A stretch of 34,182 nucleotides of DNA. Origin: SZUA-521 sp041738285 (lineage in GTDB: Bacteria; Pseudomonadota; Gammaproteobacteria; Pseudomonadales; Azotimanducaceae). The stretch is from assembly GCA_041738285.1 (NCBI GenBank), contig JBGSQB010000159.1, positions 1-34,182 of the forward strand, read 5' to 3'. Positions within the stretch are counted from its first letter, which is position 1; each line of letters begins with the position of its first letter. Positions 26,934 to 34,182 of the stretch are shown here, piece after piece. Below the pieces are notes generated by a model. It ran no database searches, was not told the origin of the DNA, and saw only the letters and a program-made list of their open reading frames with translations. The translations under genes were made by a program, and so were the position numbers.

Positions 26934-26995
26934 GGGCCGATGCTACCATCGTTTGCACGACATCCAATCCAAGCTGAGAGAAAGGGAGAATCACC
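26934..26995. promoter_or_regulatory. Divergent intergenic region between selenoprotein and MaoC genes
   Basis: Only 62 bases separate two divergent starts, so the promoters must overlap or abut. An AGGGAG ribosome site at 26983-26988 serves the MaoC gene. I could not assign convincing -35/-10 pairs on either strand; TTGGAT and TAGCAT spaced by 16 on the minus strand is only a weak candidate. Confidence 0.35.
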
Positions 26996-27832
26996 ATGCC
27001 AATCAAACCCGATGCAGTGGGCACCGTCGGCTCACCCGTGCGTCGCAAATGGACATCGAAGGACGCGCTGCTGTACGCAGTCGGTGTGGGTGCGGGCACC
27101 CAGGAACTCGCGTTCACCACCGAGAACACGAAGGACACGCCACAGCGCGTGTTGCCGACCATGGCGGTCATCATCGGTGGCGGCGGCGTACCGATGGACA
27201 AGATCGGATCGTTCAATCCGGCGCTCATGGTGCATGGCACCCAGGGCATCACGCTGCACGGCGAAATTCCGCCGGACGGCGAGATCGAGAGCGTCGGCAA
27301 AGTCACCGGCATCTGGGACAAGGGCAACGCAGCCGTGCTCGAGTTCGAGTCGAAATCCAAGGACGTGGCGACCGGCAAGCCCCTGCTCGAAACGCGTATG
27401 TCGCTGTTCTGCCGCGGCGAGGGTGGCTGGGGTGGCGATCGCGGCCCGACCGACAAGATCGAGTTTCCGAGTCGCAAGCCCGACCACGAAGTCACCTACG
27501 CAACGCGCGAGGATCAGGCGCTCACCTATCGGCTGTCGGGGGATCGCAATCCGCTGCACTCCGATCCATCGTTCGCGGCGATGGGCGGCTTCGATCGGCC
27601 GATCCTGCACGGACTGTGCACCTACGGGTTCACCGGTCGCGCACTGCTGCATAGCCTCTGCGGCAGCGACCCGAAGCGGTTCAAATCGATGGATGGCCGC
27701 TTCTCCCGACCCGTGATGCCCGGCGACACGTTGACCATCGCGATGTGGGTGGACGGCAACTCCGCCGTGTTCCGCACCACCAATCAGGCGGGCGTGGTCG
27801 TGCTCGATCAGGGCCGCATCACTTTCGCCTGA
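26996..27832 (+). CDS. MaoC-like (R)-enoyl-CoA hydratase, double hot-dog
   Basis: A 278-residue protein. The C-terminal half holds the hydratase-2 signature 'YRLSGDRNPLHSDPSFAA', with catalytic Asp183 and His188, followed by 'GFDRPILHGLCTYGF'. The N-terminal half is the degenerate hot-dog typical of two-domain eukaryote-like hydratase 2 (MFE-2 type). The expected reaction is hydration of trans-2-enoyl-CoA to (R)-3-hydroxyacyl-CoA, or the reverse dehydration, in the cytoplasm; the two-domain form usually accepts bulky or long acyl chains, including sterol side chains. A strong ribosome site precedes the ATG. It is divergent from the selenoprotein run and its stop is followed by an inverted repeat that could end transcription. 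Confidence 0.9.
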   Translation: MPIKPDAVGTVGSPVRRKWTSKDALLYAVGVGAGTQELAFTTENTKDTPQRVLPTMAVIIGGGGVPMDKIGSFNPALMVHGTQGITLHGEIPPDGEIESVGKVTGIWDKGNAAVLEFESKSKDVATGKPLLETRMSLFCRGEGGWGGDRGPTDKIEFPSRKPDHEVTYATREDQALTYRLSGDRNPLHSDPSFAAMGGFDRPILHGLCTYGFTGRALLHSLCGSDPKRFKSMDGRFSRPVMPGDTLTIAMWVDGNSAVFRTTNQAGVVVLDQGRITFA

Positions 27833-27837
27833 GGATC

Positions 27838-27911
27838 GGGGACAGATGACCTATTTCGACTGAGGCGAGCGGGGAATCTGGGTCCGAGACCGAAATAGGT
27901 CAACTGTCCCC
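27838..27911. repeat. 74-bp inverted-repeat element between convergent genes
   Basis: Two 21-base arms at 27838-27858 and 27891-27911 pair at 20 of 21 positions around a 32-base centre. Each arm begins GGGGACAG and continues into TGACCTATTTCG. It begins 5 bases after the MaoC stop and ends 13 bases before the amidase stop, so it may serve as a two-way terminator. It shares the GGGACAGTT core with the palindrome at 33839, suggesting one repeat family. Confidence 0.78.
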
Positions 27912-27924
27912 AATTTCCCCAGGT

Positions 27925-29313
27925 TCAGTCGGGATAGGCGATCGGACCTCGGGCCTGCTCGAAGGCGTGGCCCGCGCGCAGCAGCGTCGGCTCACCCAAC
28001 GTGCGGCCGATCAACTGGAAGGCTTTGGGCAGACCTGTCGTGGACAGACCCGCCGGCAGCGTCAGACTCGGATGTCCCGAGTAGTTGAACGGCGCGGTGA
28101 AGGTGATGAAGTCGGCCGTGCCCTGATCCGTGCGGGTCGCCTCGGCCATCCATTCGATGGTGGGCGGCAGCGACACCATGCAAGGCGCGATCAGCACATC
28201 GATCGTTTTGAGCAGGCCATCGAGTTGCCCGCGGAACCGTTCGCGTTCACGTTCGAGTTGCGCATAGGCCATCGCCGTCGCGGCACGCCCCATATCGAGG
28301 AGTCGTGACAGCTCGGGCCCGTATGCGGACTTCTGTGCCGGATAGTAGGGCGCATGCGCGAGCGCACACTCGGCGCCACAGGTGACGCCCCAGCCTTGCA
28401 CGAGACTCACGTAGCTCGGCAGTTTCACTTCGACGACTTCCGCGCCGAGTTCGCTGAACAGCGAAAGTGATGCTTTGATCGTCTCGACCACATCGGGCAA
28501 CACGCCCGTCTCGACGTACGCCCAGTCGACGCCGATCTTCAGTCCACGCACACCGCCATCACAGGCGGCAACATAGTTGGGTACCGCGTCAACGAGCGAG
28601 GTCGGATCCTGCGCATCGTGACCCGCGATCACGCCCAGCATCCGCGCAGCATCCTCGACGGTTCGGGTCATCGGGCCGATGTGATCGAGTGAATCCGCGA
28701 GCGGAAACACGCCATGTCGGCTGACGCGGCCATAGGTCGGCTTGAGACCCACGATGCCGCAGGCCGCCGAAGGAAACCGGATGCTGCCGCCGGTGTCGGT
28801 GCCGATGGCGCCGAACGCCAGCCGTCCGGCGACCGACACACCCGAGCCCGAGGAAGACACGCCCGTCCAATGGGCGGCATTCCACGGATTGCACGGCGGT
28901 TTCACATCGGGATGGTGATTCGAAAACGCGCCTTCAGTGAGCTTCACCTTGCCGAGTATCACCGCACCCGCTCTGGTCAATCGCTCGACCACCGTAGCGT
29001 CGGCGTCTGGAATCCAGTTCTTGCGCACCTGCGTGCCACAGGTCGTGGCCACACCACGCGTCGCGAGCAGATCCTTCAGCGCGATCGGCACACCGTGCAT
29101 GGCCCCGAGCGGCTTACCTGCGGCACGAGAGGCATCGAGTCGGGCGGCACTTGCTCTCGCTTCGTCCGCCATCACGCGCACGTACGCGCGCAGCTTCCCG
29201 TCGCGATCATCGATTCGCTTCAGCATGTGATCGGTGACCGCTACCGCCGACAGTTCACCGCTCTTCAATCGGCGCGTCAGGTCCGACAATGACAAATCGT
29301 GCAATGCGCTCAC
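27925..29313 (-). CDS. Amidase-signature-family amidase
   Basis: A 462-residue enzyme starting at a GTG whose last bases overlap the upstream stop (GTGA), which fixes the start; the longer frame to 29739 lies wholly inside the dehydrogenase gene. The amidase-signature catalytic residues are present: Lys80 in 'PIALKDLL', the cis-Ser in 'SSSGSG' (about 154) and the nucleophile Ser177 in 'GTDTGGSIR'. The expected reaction is hydrolysis of an amide to acid and ammonia (or, in GatA-like members, amide transfer); no GatB or GatC partner is nearby, so a free amidase is more likely. No signal peptide is visible. Coupling to the FAD-dehydrogenase suggests sequential steps. Confidence 0.9.
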   Translation of the reverse strand: MSALHDLSLSDLTRRLKSGELSAVAVTDHMLKRIDDRDGKLRAYVRVMADEARASAARLDASRAAGKPLGAMHGVPIALKDLLATRGVATTCGTQVRKNWIPDADATVVERLTRAGAVILGKVKLTEGAFSNHHPDVKPPCNPWNAAHWTGVSSSGSGVSVAGRLAFGAIGTDTGGSIRFPSAACGIVGLKPTYGRVSRHGVFPLADSLDHIGPMTRTVEDAARMLGVIAGHDAQDPTSLVDAVPNYVAACDGGVRGLKIGVDWAYVETGVLPDVVETIKASLSLFSELGAEVVEVKLPSYVSLVQGWGVTCGAECALAHAPYYPAQKSAYGPELSRLLDMGRAATAMAYAQLERERERFRGQLDGLLKTIDVLIAPCMVSLPPTIEWMAEATRTDQGTADFITFTAPFNYSGHPSLTLPAGLSTTGLPKAFQLIGRTLGEPTLLRAGHAFEQARGPIAYPD

Positions 29314-30704
29314 ACACTCACCGCTGGGTCGAAGATTTTGCCGGGATTGAGTATGCCCTTTGGATCGAGCGATCGCTTCAGCGCACGCATCATCGAAATC
29401 TCTGTCGGGCTTCTGCACAGATCCAGATACGGTTTCTTGTCGAGCCCAACACCATGTTCGGCCGATACTGAGCCGGCGATCGCAGCGAGTGGCTCGTACA
29501 CGATGCGCTCCACGTGATCGCGTTCCTCGCGTCCTTCCGGGCCGACCGACACCACGAGGTGCAGATTGCCGTCGCCCATGTGACCAAAGATGAAGTTCTT
29601 GCAGTCCGGATAACGCGACTTGAGTGCGCCATTCACCGCGTCCACATAGGCCTCCATCTTCGAAATCCGCATGCTCACGTCGAAGGTGAAGATCGGTGCG
29701 AAGCGGAACGTCTGCACCACGTCGTCGCGCATGGCCCACATGGCATTGCGCTGCGCGTCCGAGGATGCGATCGCGGCGTCTTCGATCAATCCTTTTTCGT
29801 AGGCGTCGCCGAGCGCTGCTTCGAGCCGCGCTTGATCGCCATCGGGATCGCCGCCCATCGCTTCGACCAGCACATAGTAGGGATAGTCCCGGCCGATCGG
29901 TGGTTGATGGGTCGCAGGTGCCTCAGTCAGCAGGCGATAGTAGTCGTTCCACATCACTTCGAATGCCGACAGCGTGCCGCCGAGCGCCGCGTCCATTGTC
30001 TTCAGGAACTGAGTCAGCTTGGTGAACGAACCGATACCGACGAACATCGTTTCATGGCTGCGTGGTTTCTCGCGCAGCCGCAGCACCGCCCGGGTGACGA
30101 TGCCGAGGCTGCCCTCAGAACCAATGAAGAGCTGCTTCAGGTCGTATCCGGCGTTGTTTTTGATCATCTGATTCATGCTCGACAGCACCGTGCCGTCCGC
30201 AAGGACCGCTTCCAGCCCCAACACCATGTCGCGCGTCATACCGTAGCGAATCACACGGTTGCCGCCCGCGTTGGTGGAAATGTTGCCGCCGATGGTGGCC
30301 GTGCCGCGGCCACCCAGATCGAGCGGAAACATGAGGTGCTCGGCATCCGCCGCTTCCTGCAGGGTCTGCAACACCACCCCGGACTGAACCGTGACCGTGC
30401 GGTCGGTCGGGTTGATGTCTTCGATCTTGTTCATGCGTTCGAGCGAGATGACGACATCTTGCGCCGACGTCAAGGCACTGCCGACCAATCCTGTCAGGCC
30501 CCCATGCGCCACCACCGACTGCCCATGGGCATGACAAATGGCGAGCGCCTTGGCCACTTCGTCCGTCGAGCGCGGCCGCACCAGCGCTTTGGCCTTGATG
30601 CCATCCGAGCGCCAGATGCCGGCCGCCCGGGTCTGCACGTCTTCTCCGGTCAGCACGCCTTCGGCGCCGAATTGTGCAATCAACGCCGACACCACATCGG
30701 TCAT
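29310..30704 (-). CDS. FAD-linked 2-hydroxyacid dehydrogenase (GlcD / D-2-hydroxyglutarate dehydrogenase-like)
   Basis: A 464-residue flavoprotein of the vanillyl-alcohol-oxidase/PCMH family. FAD-binding segments are 'VVAHGGLTGLVGSAL' and 'GRGTATIGGNISTNAGG' with 'RYGMTRDMVLGLEAVLADG'; the C-terminal domain has 'HMGDGNLHLVVS' and 'SAEHGVGLDKKPYL', the metal/substrate motifs of D-lactate and D-2-hydroxyglutarate dehydrogenases. The reaction is oxidation of a D-2-hydroxyacid to the 2-oxoacid with electrons passed to a quinone or electron-transfer flavoprotein. An AAGGAG site (30712-30717) lies 7 bases before the ATG. The sequence does not separate lactate, glycolate and 2-hydroxyglutarate as substrate. 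Confidence 0.92.
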   Translation of the reverse strand: MTDVVSALIAQFGAEGVLTGEDVQTRAAGIWRSDGIKAKALVRPRSTDEVAKALAICHAHGQSVVAHGGLTGLVGSALTSAQDVVISLERMNKIEDINPTDRTVTVQSGVVLQTLQEAADAEHLMFPLDLGGRGTATIGGNISTNAGGNRVIRYGMTRDMVLGLEAVLADGTVLSSMNQMIKNNAGYDLKQLFIGSEGSLGIVTRAVLRLREKPRSHETMFVGIGSFTKLTQFLKTMDAALGGTLSAFEVMWNDYYRLLTEAPATHQPPIGRDYPYYVLVEAMGGDPDGDQARLEAALGDAYEKGLIEDAAIASSDAQRNAMWAMRDDVVQTFRFAPIFTFDVSMRISKMEAYVDAVNGALKSRYPDCKNFIFGHMGDGNLHLVVSVGPEGREERDHVERIVYEPLAAIAGSVSAEHGVGLDKKPYLDLCRSPTEISMMRALKRSLDPKGILNPGKIFDPAVSV

Positions 30705-30862
30705 ATTGGTTCTCCTTCAAGGTCGACTTCGAGGATACACCGCCTTGGAAGCGCCGATGCCGCAGCTATTTTGCTCGTGAACGTCGACACGTCATTTCAA
30801 CGCCATGCCTCGCTCAGTGGGACAGTGGGTACGAGTTCTCGTTTGGGACCACGATTGGTGTA

Positions 30863-30868
30863 TATAAT
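30863..30868 (+). promoter_or_regulatory. Consensus -10 promoter element
   Basis: A perfect TATAAT lies in otherwise GC-rich DNA, 22-40 bases before the likely starts of the exported AstE-like gene. TTGGGA at 30843-30848 is only 14 bases upstream, too short for a normal -35 pairing, so the -35 is weak or unused. A transcript start near 30875 would leave a short leader. Confidence 0.55.
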
Positions 30869-30907
30869 TCAGCGGCTTACCAGGGATTTCTCGCGTTGAG
30901 CCAAGGA

Positions 30908-32161
30908 ATGGGCCGAGTCCAGATCGCGCTGTCGCTGTGCGCTGCACTGCTGTGCATGGGCGCGCCCGTACGCGCGGCGGAGCCTGCGGCGTCCGAGGTC
31001 CCTGCCGCCACGACGACTGTGAGTGACAGCGCGCCGGCAACCGGTCCCGCTCTCGAGCCCGCCGCAGGTGTCGAACCGGAGAGCGCCACCTGGGAGTCGT
31101 TGTTCCCCAATCAGACCACCTGGGGTGCGCCGCTGAAACTCCTGGGGGCTGAAGTGGCCCCGGGCACAACCGCGCCGCTGATCTGGTCGCCGGGCGCATC
31201 CTTCGACGGTCAGGACAATCCGCGCACTGTACTGGTGGCCAATGGCGCGCATTCGGGCCCGGTCATGTGCCTCACGGGCGTCGTCCATGGTGATGAACAC
31301 AACGGCCTCGAGATCGTGCGCCGGGTCTTCTACTCCCTCGACCCCGCGCGTCTGAATGGCGCGGTGATCGGCATCCCGATCGTCAACCTCGATGGCTTTC
31401 GTCGCGGCAGCCGCTATCTGCCGGACCGCCGGGATCTGAACCGCTACTTTCCGGGTCGACGCACCGGCAGTGCGGCCTCGCGCATTGCCTTTTCGCTGTT
31501 CAACGACGTGATCTCGCACTGCAGCTTCCTGGTCGACGTTCACACCGGTTCGTTCCACCGAACCAACTTGCCGCAGATCCGCGCAGACCTCACCAACCTC
31601 GACGTGCTGGAACTATCGCGGCGCTTCGGCTCGACGGTGATCCTGCACAACAAAGGCGGGGCAGGTACGCTGCGCCGCGCTGCGACTGAAACGGGAATTC
31701 CCAGCATCACGCTCGAAACCGGCGAGCCGCTGCGAATTCAGGACAAAGAAGTTCGCCAGGGCGCGCGCGCGATTCACAACGCGCTGGCGGCGCTCAACAT
31801 GTACAAGCGCAATACGCTGTGGCGCGAGCCACCGCCGGTGTACTACCAGTCGCGCTGGGTGCGGGTGAACGGCGGCGGCGTGCTGCTCGCAGATGTACGT
31901 CTCGGCGCGCGCGTCGAAGAAGGTGATCGCCTCGGTACCGTCACCGACCCGATCACGAACCAAGTCTCCGACGTGCTGTCACCATTCAATGGTCGCGTGC
32001 TCGGTATGGCCCTCAATCAAGTGGTGCTCGCTGGATATGCAGCCTTCCACATCGGCATCGAAGCCGCTGTGATCGATCCCAACGAAGGCTCCGACGCACC
32101 CGAAGGTGCCGTTGAACCGGCGCGCGAAGTCCCCGATCGGGATTTGGAGAATTCCGAATAG
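30908..32161 (+). CDS. Exported succinylglutamate desuccinylase/aspartoacylase-family protein
   Basis: A 417-residue protein using the ATG at 30908, which gives a good signal peptide (VQIALSLCAALLCMGAPVRA); a TTG at 30896 with AGGGA upstream is an alternative adding four residues. A low-complexity Ala/Pro/Thr linker follows. The M14-like zinc site is seen in 'VVHGDEHNGLE' (HxxE) and 'DVHTGSFHRT', with a catalytic Glu in 'TLETGE'; the C-terminal ~100 residues form the beta-rich lipoyl-like domain usual for the AstE/AspA branch ('VEEGDRLGTVTDPITNQVSDVLSPF'). The family removes acyl groups from N-acyl amino acids or carboxypeptidase-like substrates. Export to the periplasm is unusual for the desuccinylases themselves and points to an extracytoplasmic acylated or peptide substrate. 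Confidence 0.86.
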   Translation: MGRVQIALSLCAALLCMGAPVRAAEPAASEVPAATTTVSDSAPATGPALEPAAGVEPESATWESLFPNQTTWGAPLKLLGAEVAPGTTAPLIWSPGASFDGQDNPRTVLVANGAHSGPVMCLTGVVHGDEHNGLEIVRRVFYSLDPARLNGAVIGIPIVNLDGFRRGSRYLPDRRDLNRYFPGRRTGSAASRIAFSLFNDVISHCSFLVDVHTGSFHRTNLPQIRADLTNLDVLELSRRFGSTVILHNKGGAGTLRRAATETGIPSITLETGEPLRIQDKEVRQGARAIHNALAALNMYKRNTLWREPPPVYYQSRWVRVNGGGVLLADVRLGARVEEGDRLGTVTDPITNQVSDVLSPFNGRVLGMALNQVVLAGYAAFHIGIEAAVIDPNEGSDAPEGAVEPAREVPDRDLENSE

Positions 32162-32167
32162 GCCGGA

Positions 32168-33139
32168 TTATTTGCCTTGCAGCTTCGCCAGCACGGGCGC
32201 AAATGGCTGCATGGCATCCTCTGGCACCGTGACATACGAGATTCCGTAGCGCTCCCGACGCCGCTGCAGTTCGTCACAAATGCCATCCACGCTGCCGAAC
32301 AACGCGTGCGGGTGTGCCTTCATCTGCTCCGGCGAGAGGCCAAAAGTCTTGGCGAACATCTCGACCATGGGCTTCGCGTCGTCGGTGACGAAGGTGAAGT
32401 AGGCGCCAATCTCGATCTCGAGCGCATCGAACCGCTCGCCTGCGCCGGCGCGTACCCAACCGATTTTGCGGTCGGTCTCCTCGGAGGAGGACGTCTGCAC
32501 ACCATCCGGGCCGATGACGCCAGCGCGGTTGTTGAAGTTCAGACTGACGATGTCCGCTTCGCGTCCGGCAACGCGCAGAATGCGCGGACTGCCACCGCCG
32601 ATCATCAGCGGCGGGTGCGGTTTACGCACCGACTTCGGCACACCCTCGAAGTCCCGCCACGCGACGTTGTCATTGTGCACATCGACATTGCCCTCCCGGG
32701 CAAACGCACGCAATCCTTCGATGACATCTTCCAAGCGGCTGATGCGATCGCCGGGGGAATCGAACTCGATGCCGGTCGCGTGATACTCCTCTTCGAGCCA
32801 GCCGGCGCCGAGACCGAGTTCGATACGACCGTCCGACAACAGGTCGAGCGTCATCGCTTCCTTGATCAGTACAACCGGCCGTCGATAGTCGACGCAGAAC
32901 ACGCGGCAGCCGATCTTCAGCTGTTTGGTGACCGCAGCCGCGTGCGCCATGGCGGGCACCGCCGCGAGGTTCTGCACGGGGTGGTTGGTTTTCGCGAGTG
33001 CTGGGCCAGGTCCCAGGAGGTGATCGGCCAGGTGGAGTGTCGAATAACCGAGATCCTCGGCTTTGCGTGCCTTTTCGCTCCACTGCTTGCCCGAATCGGC
33101 ATTGAACGATTGCACTGCAAAGCGAAATGGTTTCGTCAT
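32168..33139 (-). CDS. LLM-class F420-type oxidoreductase
   Basis: A 323-residue bacterial-luciferase-like TIM-barrel protein. The ATG at 33139 is chosen because AAGGGGGA lies just upstream and the family opening 'FRFAVQSFNAD' follows. Typical segments are 'LGYSTLHLADHLLG', 'IGCRVFCVDYRRPVVLIKEAMTLDLLSDGRIELGLGAGWLEEEY' (shown here as the family core, residues ~75-120) and 'PHPPLMIGGGSPRILR'. Members use F420 or FMN; no partner flavin reductase is adjacent, and it resembles the F420-dependent subgroup, so cofactor choice stays open. It converges on the AstE-like gene, with stops 6 nt apart, and diverges from the methyltransferase. Confidence 0.88.
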   Translation of the reverse strand: MTKPFRFAVQSFNADSGKQWSEKARKAEDLGYSTLHLADHLLGPGPALAKTNHPVQNLAAVPAMAHAAAVTKQLKIGCRVFCVDYRRPVVLIKEAMTLDLLSDGRIELGLGAGWLEEEYHATGIEFDSPGDRISRLEDVIEGLRAFAREGNVDVHNDNVAWRDFEGVPKSVRKPHPPLMIGGGSPRILRVAGREADIVSLNFNNRAGVIGPDGVQTSSSEETDRKIGWVRAGAGERFDALEIEIGAYFTFVTDDAKPMVEMFAKTFGLSPEQMKAHPHALFGSVDGICDELQRRRERYGISYVTVPEDAMQPFAPVLAKLQGK

Positions 33140-33192
33140 CTGTCCCCCTTGCTGCTGACGTCGTGAACGCAGCACCATAGCAACGGCCATAG

Positions 33193-33221
33193 TTGCGAAC
33201 AACACTGACGGTTTTGATAGT
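33193..33221 (+). promoter_or_regulatory. Candidate sigma-70-type promoter for a leaderless methyltransferase mRNA
   Basis: TTGCGA at 33193-33198 and GATAGT at 33216-33221 are spaced by exactly 17 bases; each matches the consensus at 4 of 6 positions. Transcription would start near 33228, next to the ATG at 33230, and no Shine-Dalgarno site is present, so a leaderless message is plausible. Confidence 0.35.
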
Positions 33222-33229
33222 CTGCAGGC

Positions 33230-33832
33230 ATGACATCACCCAAATACAGCACGAAGGCGCGCTTCGATGCGGCCTACTATCGCCGGTTCTACGAGGATCC
33301 GAAGTCACGCGCCCAGACACCGGCGAGTCTCGCCCGCAAGGCAAAGTTCATCGCCGCATATCTGTCCTATCTGGAAGTTCCGGTGCGCCGCGTCCTCGAT
33401 TTGGGATGCGGGCTTGGATGGACCCTCAAGGCATTAGGGCGGGAGTATCCGCGCGCGGTGTGCCACGGCGTCGAGTACAGCCCCCACCTGTGTGAACGCT
33501 ACGGCTGGACCGAAGGCTCGGTGATCGACCACGCCGCGCGAACACCCTACGACCTGGTCGTCTGCAACGACGTACTGCCATCGCTCAACGATCGTGACTG
33601 CGCGAAGGCAATCGACAACCTCGCGGCACTGTCGCGCGGCGCCTTGTTTCTCGGCGCACTGACCGCCGAAGACTGGGAACGCTGCGACAAACGCCGCACG
33701 GACCGGCACGTGCATCTGCGCCCTGCGCGCTGGTATCGCAGTCGGTTGGCGAAACACTTCCAGAGTGTCGGCGGCGGCATGTTCCTGAAGCAGCCGGTCG
33801 ACGTGACGCTCTGGTCGCTCGATACCCTTTAG
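33230..33832 (+). CDS. Class I SAM-dependent methyltransferase
   Basis: A 200-residue protein with SAM-binding motif I 'VLDLGCGLGWTLKAL', the acidic post-motif 'HGVEYSPHLCERYG' and motif IV region 'YDLVVCNDVLPSLND'. The short N-terminal extension ('SPKYSTKARFDAAYYRRFYEDP') resembles that of small-molecule methyltransferases of the Methyltransf_25/11 type. Its target cannot be read from the sequence. No ribosome site is visible, in line with a leaderless start. Its TAG stop lies 6 bases before the large palindrome at 33839. Confidence 0.87.
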   Translation: MTSPKYSTKARFDAAYYRRFYEDPKSRAQTPASLARKAKFIAAYLSYLEVPVRRVLDLGCGLGWTLKALGREYPRAVCHGVEYSPHLCERYGWTEGSVIDHAARTPYDLVVCNDVLPSLNDRDCAKAIDNLAALSRGALFLGALTAEDWERCDKRRTDRHVHLRPARWYRSRLAKHFQSVGGGMFLKQPVDVTLWSLDTL

Positions 33833-33838
33833 TCCACT

Positions 33839-33932
33839 CGAACCTGAACAACGGGACAGTTTACTTGTTCAGGTTTTGCCGGAAATTGTAGGCCGAACCT
33901 GAACAAGTAAACTGTCCCGTTGTTCAGGTTCG
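33839..33932. repeat. 94-bp perfect palindromic element with nested inverted repeats
   Basis: Two 37-base arms, 33839-33875 and 33896-33932, are exact reverse complements around a 20-base loop. Each arm is itself an inverted repeat, AACCTGAACAA ... TTGTTCAGGTT, around a centre containing GGGACAGTTTAC, so either one long hairpin or two short ones can form. It lies between convergent genes and its right arm contains the stop codon of the ComB-like gene. Confidence 0.88.
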
Positions 33933-34181
33933 TTGAAATCCACCGTCGATTAGTTGAGGTCTGGCAGCACTGACATTCAGCGCTGCAGCGAGATCGATGT
34001 CGGCGGCTTCGTCACGCGTGATCTTCTCCCGGCCCGATGCGCAGGCTGCCAACGTGTCGTGCAGTTGCGGCGCGTGATGCTGGAACGCCAGGGCCGCAAT
34101 CGCTGCTTCCGGCGAACGGGTACCGGCAAGCGATGCGATCACCGCGCCGGCACCGAGCAGGTCTTCAAGAGCCGGCCGCAG
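33924..34181 (-). CDS. comB: ComB-like 2-phosphosulfolactate phosphatase, C-terminal part, cut by window edge
   Basis: The frame is open to the right edge, so only the last 85 residues are seen. They read 'LEDLLGAGAVIASLAGTRSPEA', then 'CASGREKITRDEAADIDLAAALNVS' and 'QLIDGGF', closely matching the C-terminal pattern of the ComB family ('ASGRELI...DVELAAELDVS...DGAF'). ComB in archaea removes phosphate from 2-phosphosulfolactate in coenzyme M synthesis; many bacteria without coenzyme M carry homologues whose substrate is not certain. The two final residues and the stop codon come from the palindromic repeat, suggesting the original C-terminus was altered by its insertion. The GTG at 34142 is internal. 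Confidence 0.68.
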   Translation of the reverse strand: MRPALEDLLGAGAVIASLAGTRSPEAAIAALAFQHHAPQLHDTLAACASGREKITRDEAADIDLAAALNVSAARPQLIDGGFQRT

Positions 34182-34182
34182 C

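Noticed and set aside
25914..27716. A 600-residue + strand ORF
   Set aside because: It crosses the VOC, selenoprotein and MaoC genes in other frames, has Arg/Ser-rich composition and no recognisable motif; an open shadow frame of GC-rich DNA.
29514..30899. A 461-residue ORF antisense to the FAD-linked dehydrogenase
   Set aside because: Composition is His/Arg-rich with no domain, and it mirrors a well-supported gene on the other strand.
30674..30907. N-terminal extension of the AstE-like protein to ATG 30674
   Set aside because: It would overlap the divergent dehydrogenase start and its promoter region and bury the signal peptide 78 residues inside the protein.

Overview
This window is GC-rich, densely coded DNA, most likely from a free-living gammaproteobacterium. 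The reasons are three large TonB-dependent outer-membrane receptors with the Nterm 'EEI/VVTAE' signature, Pseudomonas-type REP palindromes, and much acyl-CoA, hydrolase and oxidoreductase metabolism. The genus cannot be fixed from the sequence. No rRNA, tRNA, CRISPR array or transposase gene was seen, and no gap between genes exceeds about 220 bases.

Layout. (1) 1-4975, + strand: a tightly packed catabolic run of MDR dehydrogenase (cut by the left edge), alkylsulfatase-like metallo-beta-lactamase, alpha/beta hydrolase, NIPSNAP protein, carboxylesterase and a membrane-bound DUF457/YdjM-type hydrolase. The first four genes overlap at their starts and stops. (2) 4972-13493: a TonB-dependent receptor (- strand) diverges from a + strand group made of a TIR membrane protein, an S9-peptidase-like protein that has lost its catalytic serine, and a TIR-TolB-like-TPR membrane protein. 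(3) 13522-26933, all - strand: a GrdB-like selenoprotein read through an in-frame UGA, a VOC protein, three TIR-TolB-like-TPR proteins (the middle one frameshifted), then two TonB-dependent receptors. Short spacing suggests one long transcript, possibly split by a 142-bp palindromic element at 19238-19379. (4) 26996-33832: MaoC-type hydratase, amidase and FAD-linked 2-hydroxyacid dehydrogenase (overlapping pair), an exported AstE/aspartoacylase-type metallopeptidase-fold protein, an F420-type LLM oxidoreductase and a methyltransferase. (5) Right edge: the C-terminus of a ComB-like phosphatase.

How the genes may work together. The most unusual theme is five TIR proteins beside three related TonB-dependent receptors. 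Each TIR domain is followed by one membrane segment and a periplasmic TolB-N/FlgO-like domain; four also carry long TPR-like regions. This is the layout of one-component membrane sensors whose cytoplasmic output is usually a winged helix, cyclase or kinase, here replaced by a TIR that keeps the putative catalytic Glu. I infer an envelope sensing or uptake-linked signalling system, not a classical phage-defence locus. The second strong result is the selenoprotein: a UGA in a UxxC motif followed at 10 nt by a perfect 8-bp hairpin with a GUU loop. Four kinds of palindromic repeat lie between or at the ends of genes, and two of them supply the stop codon of the neighbouring gene.
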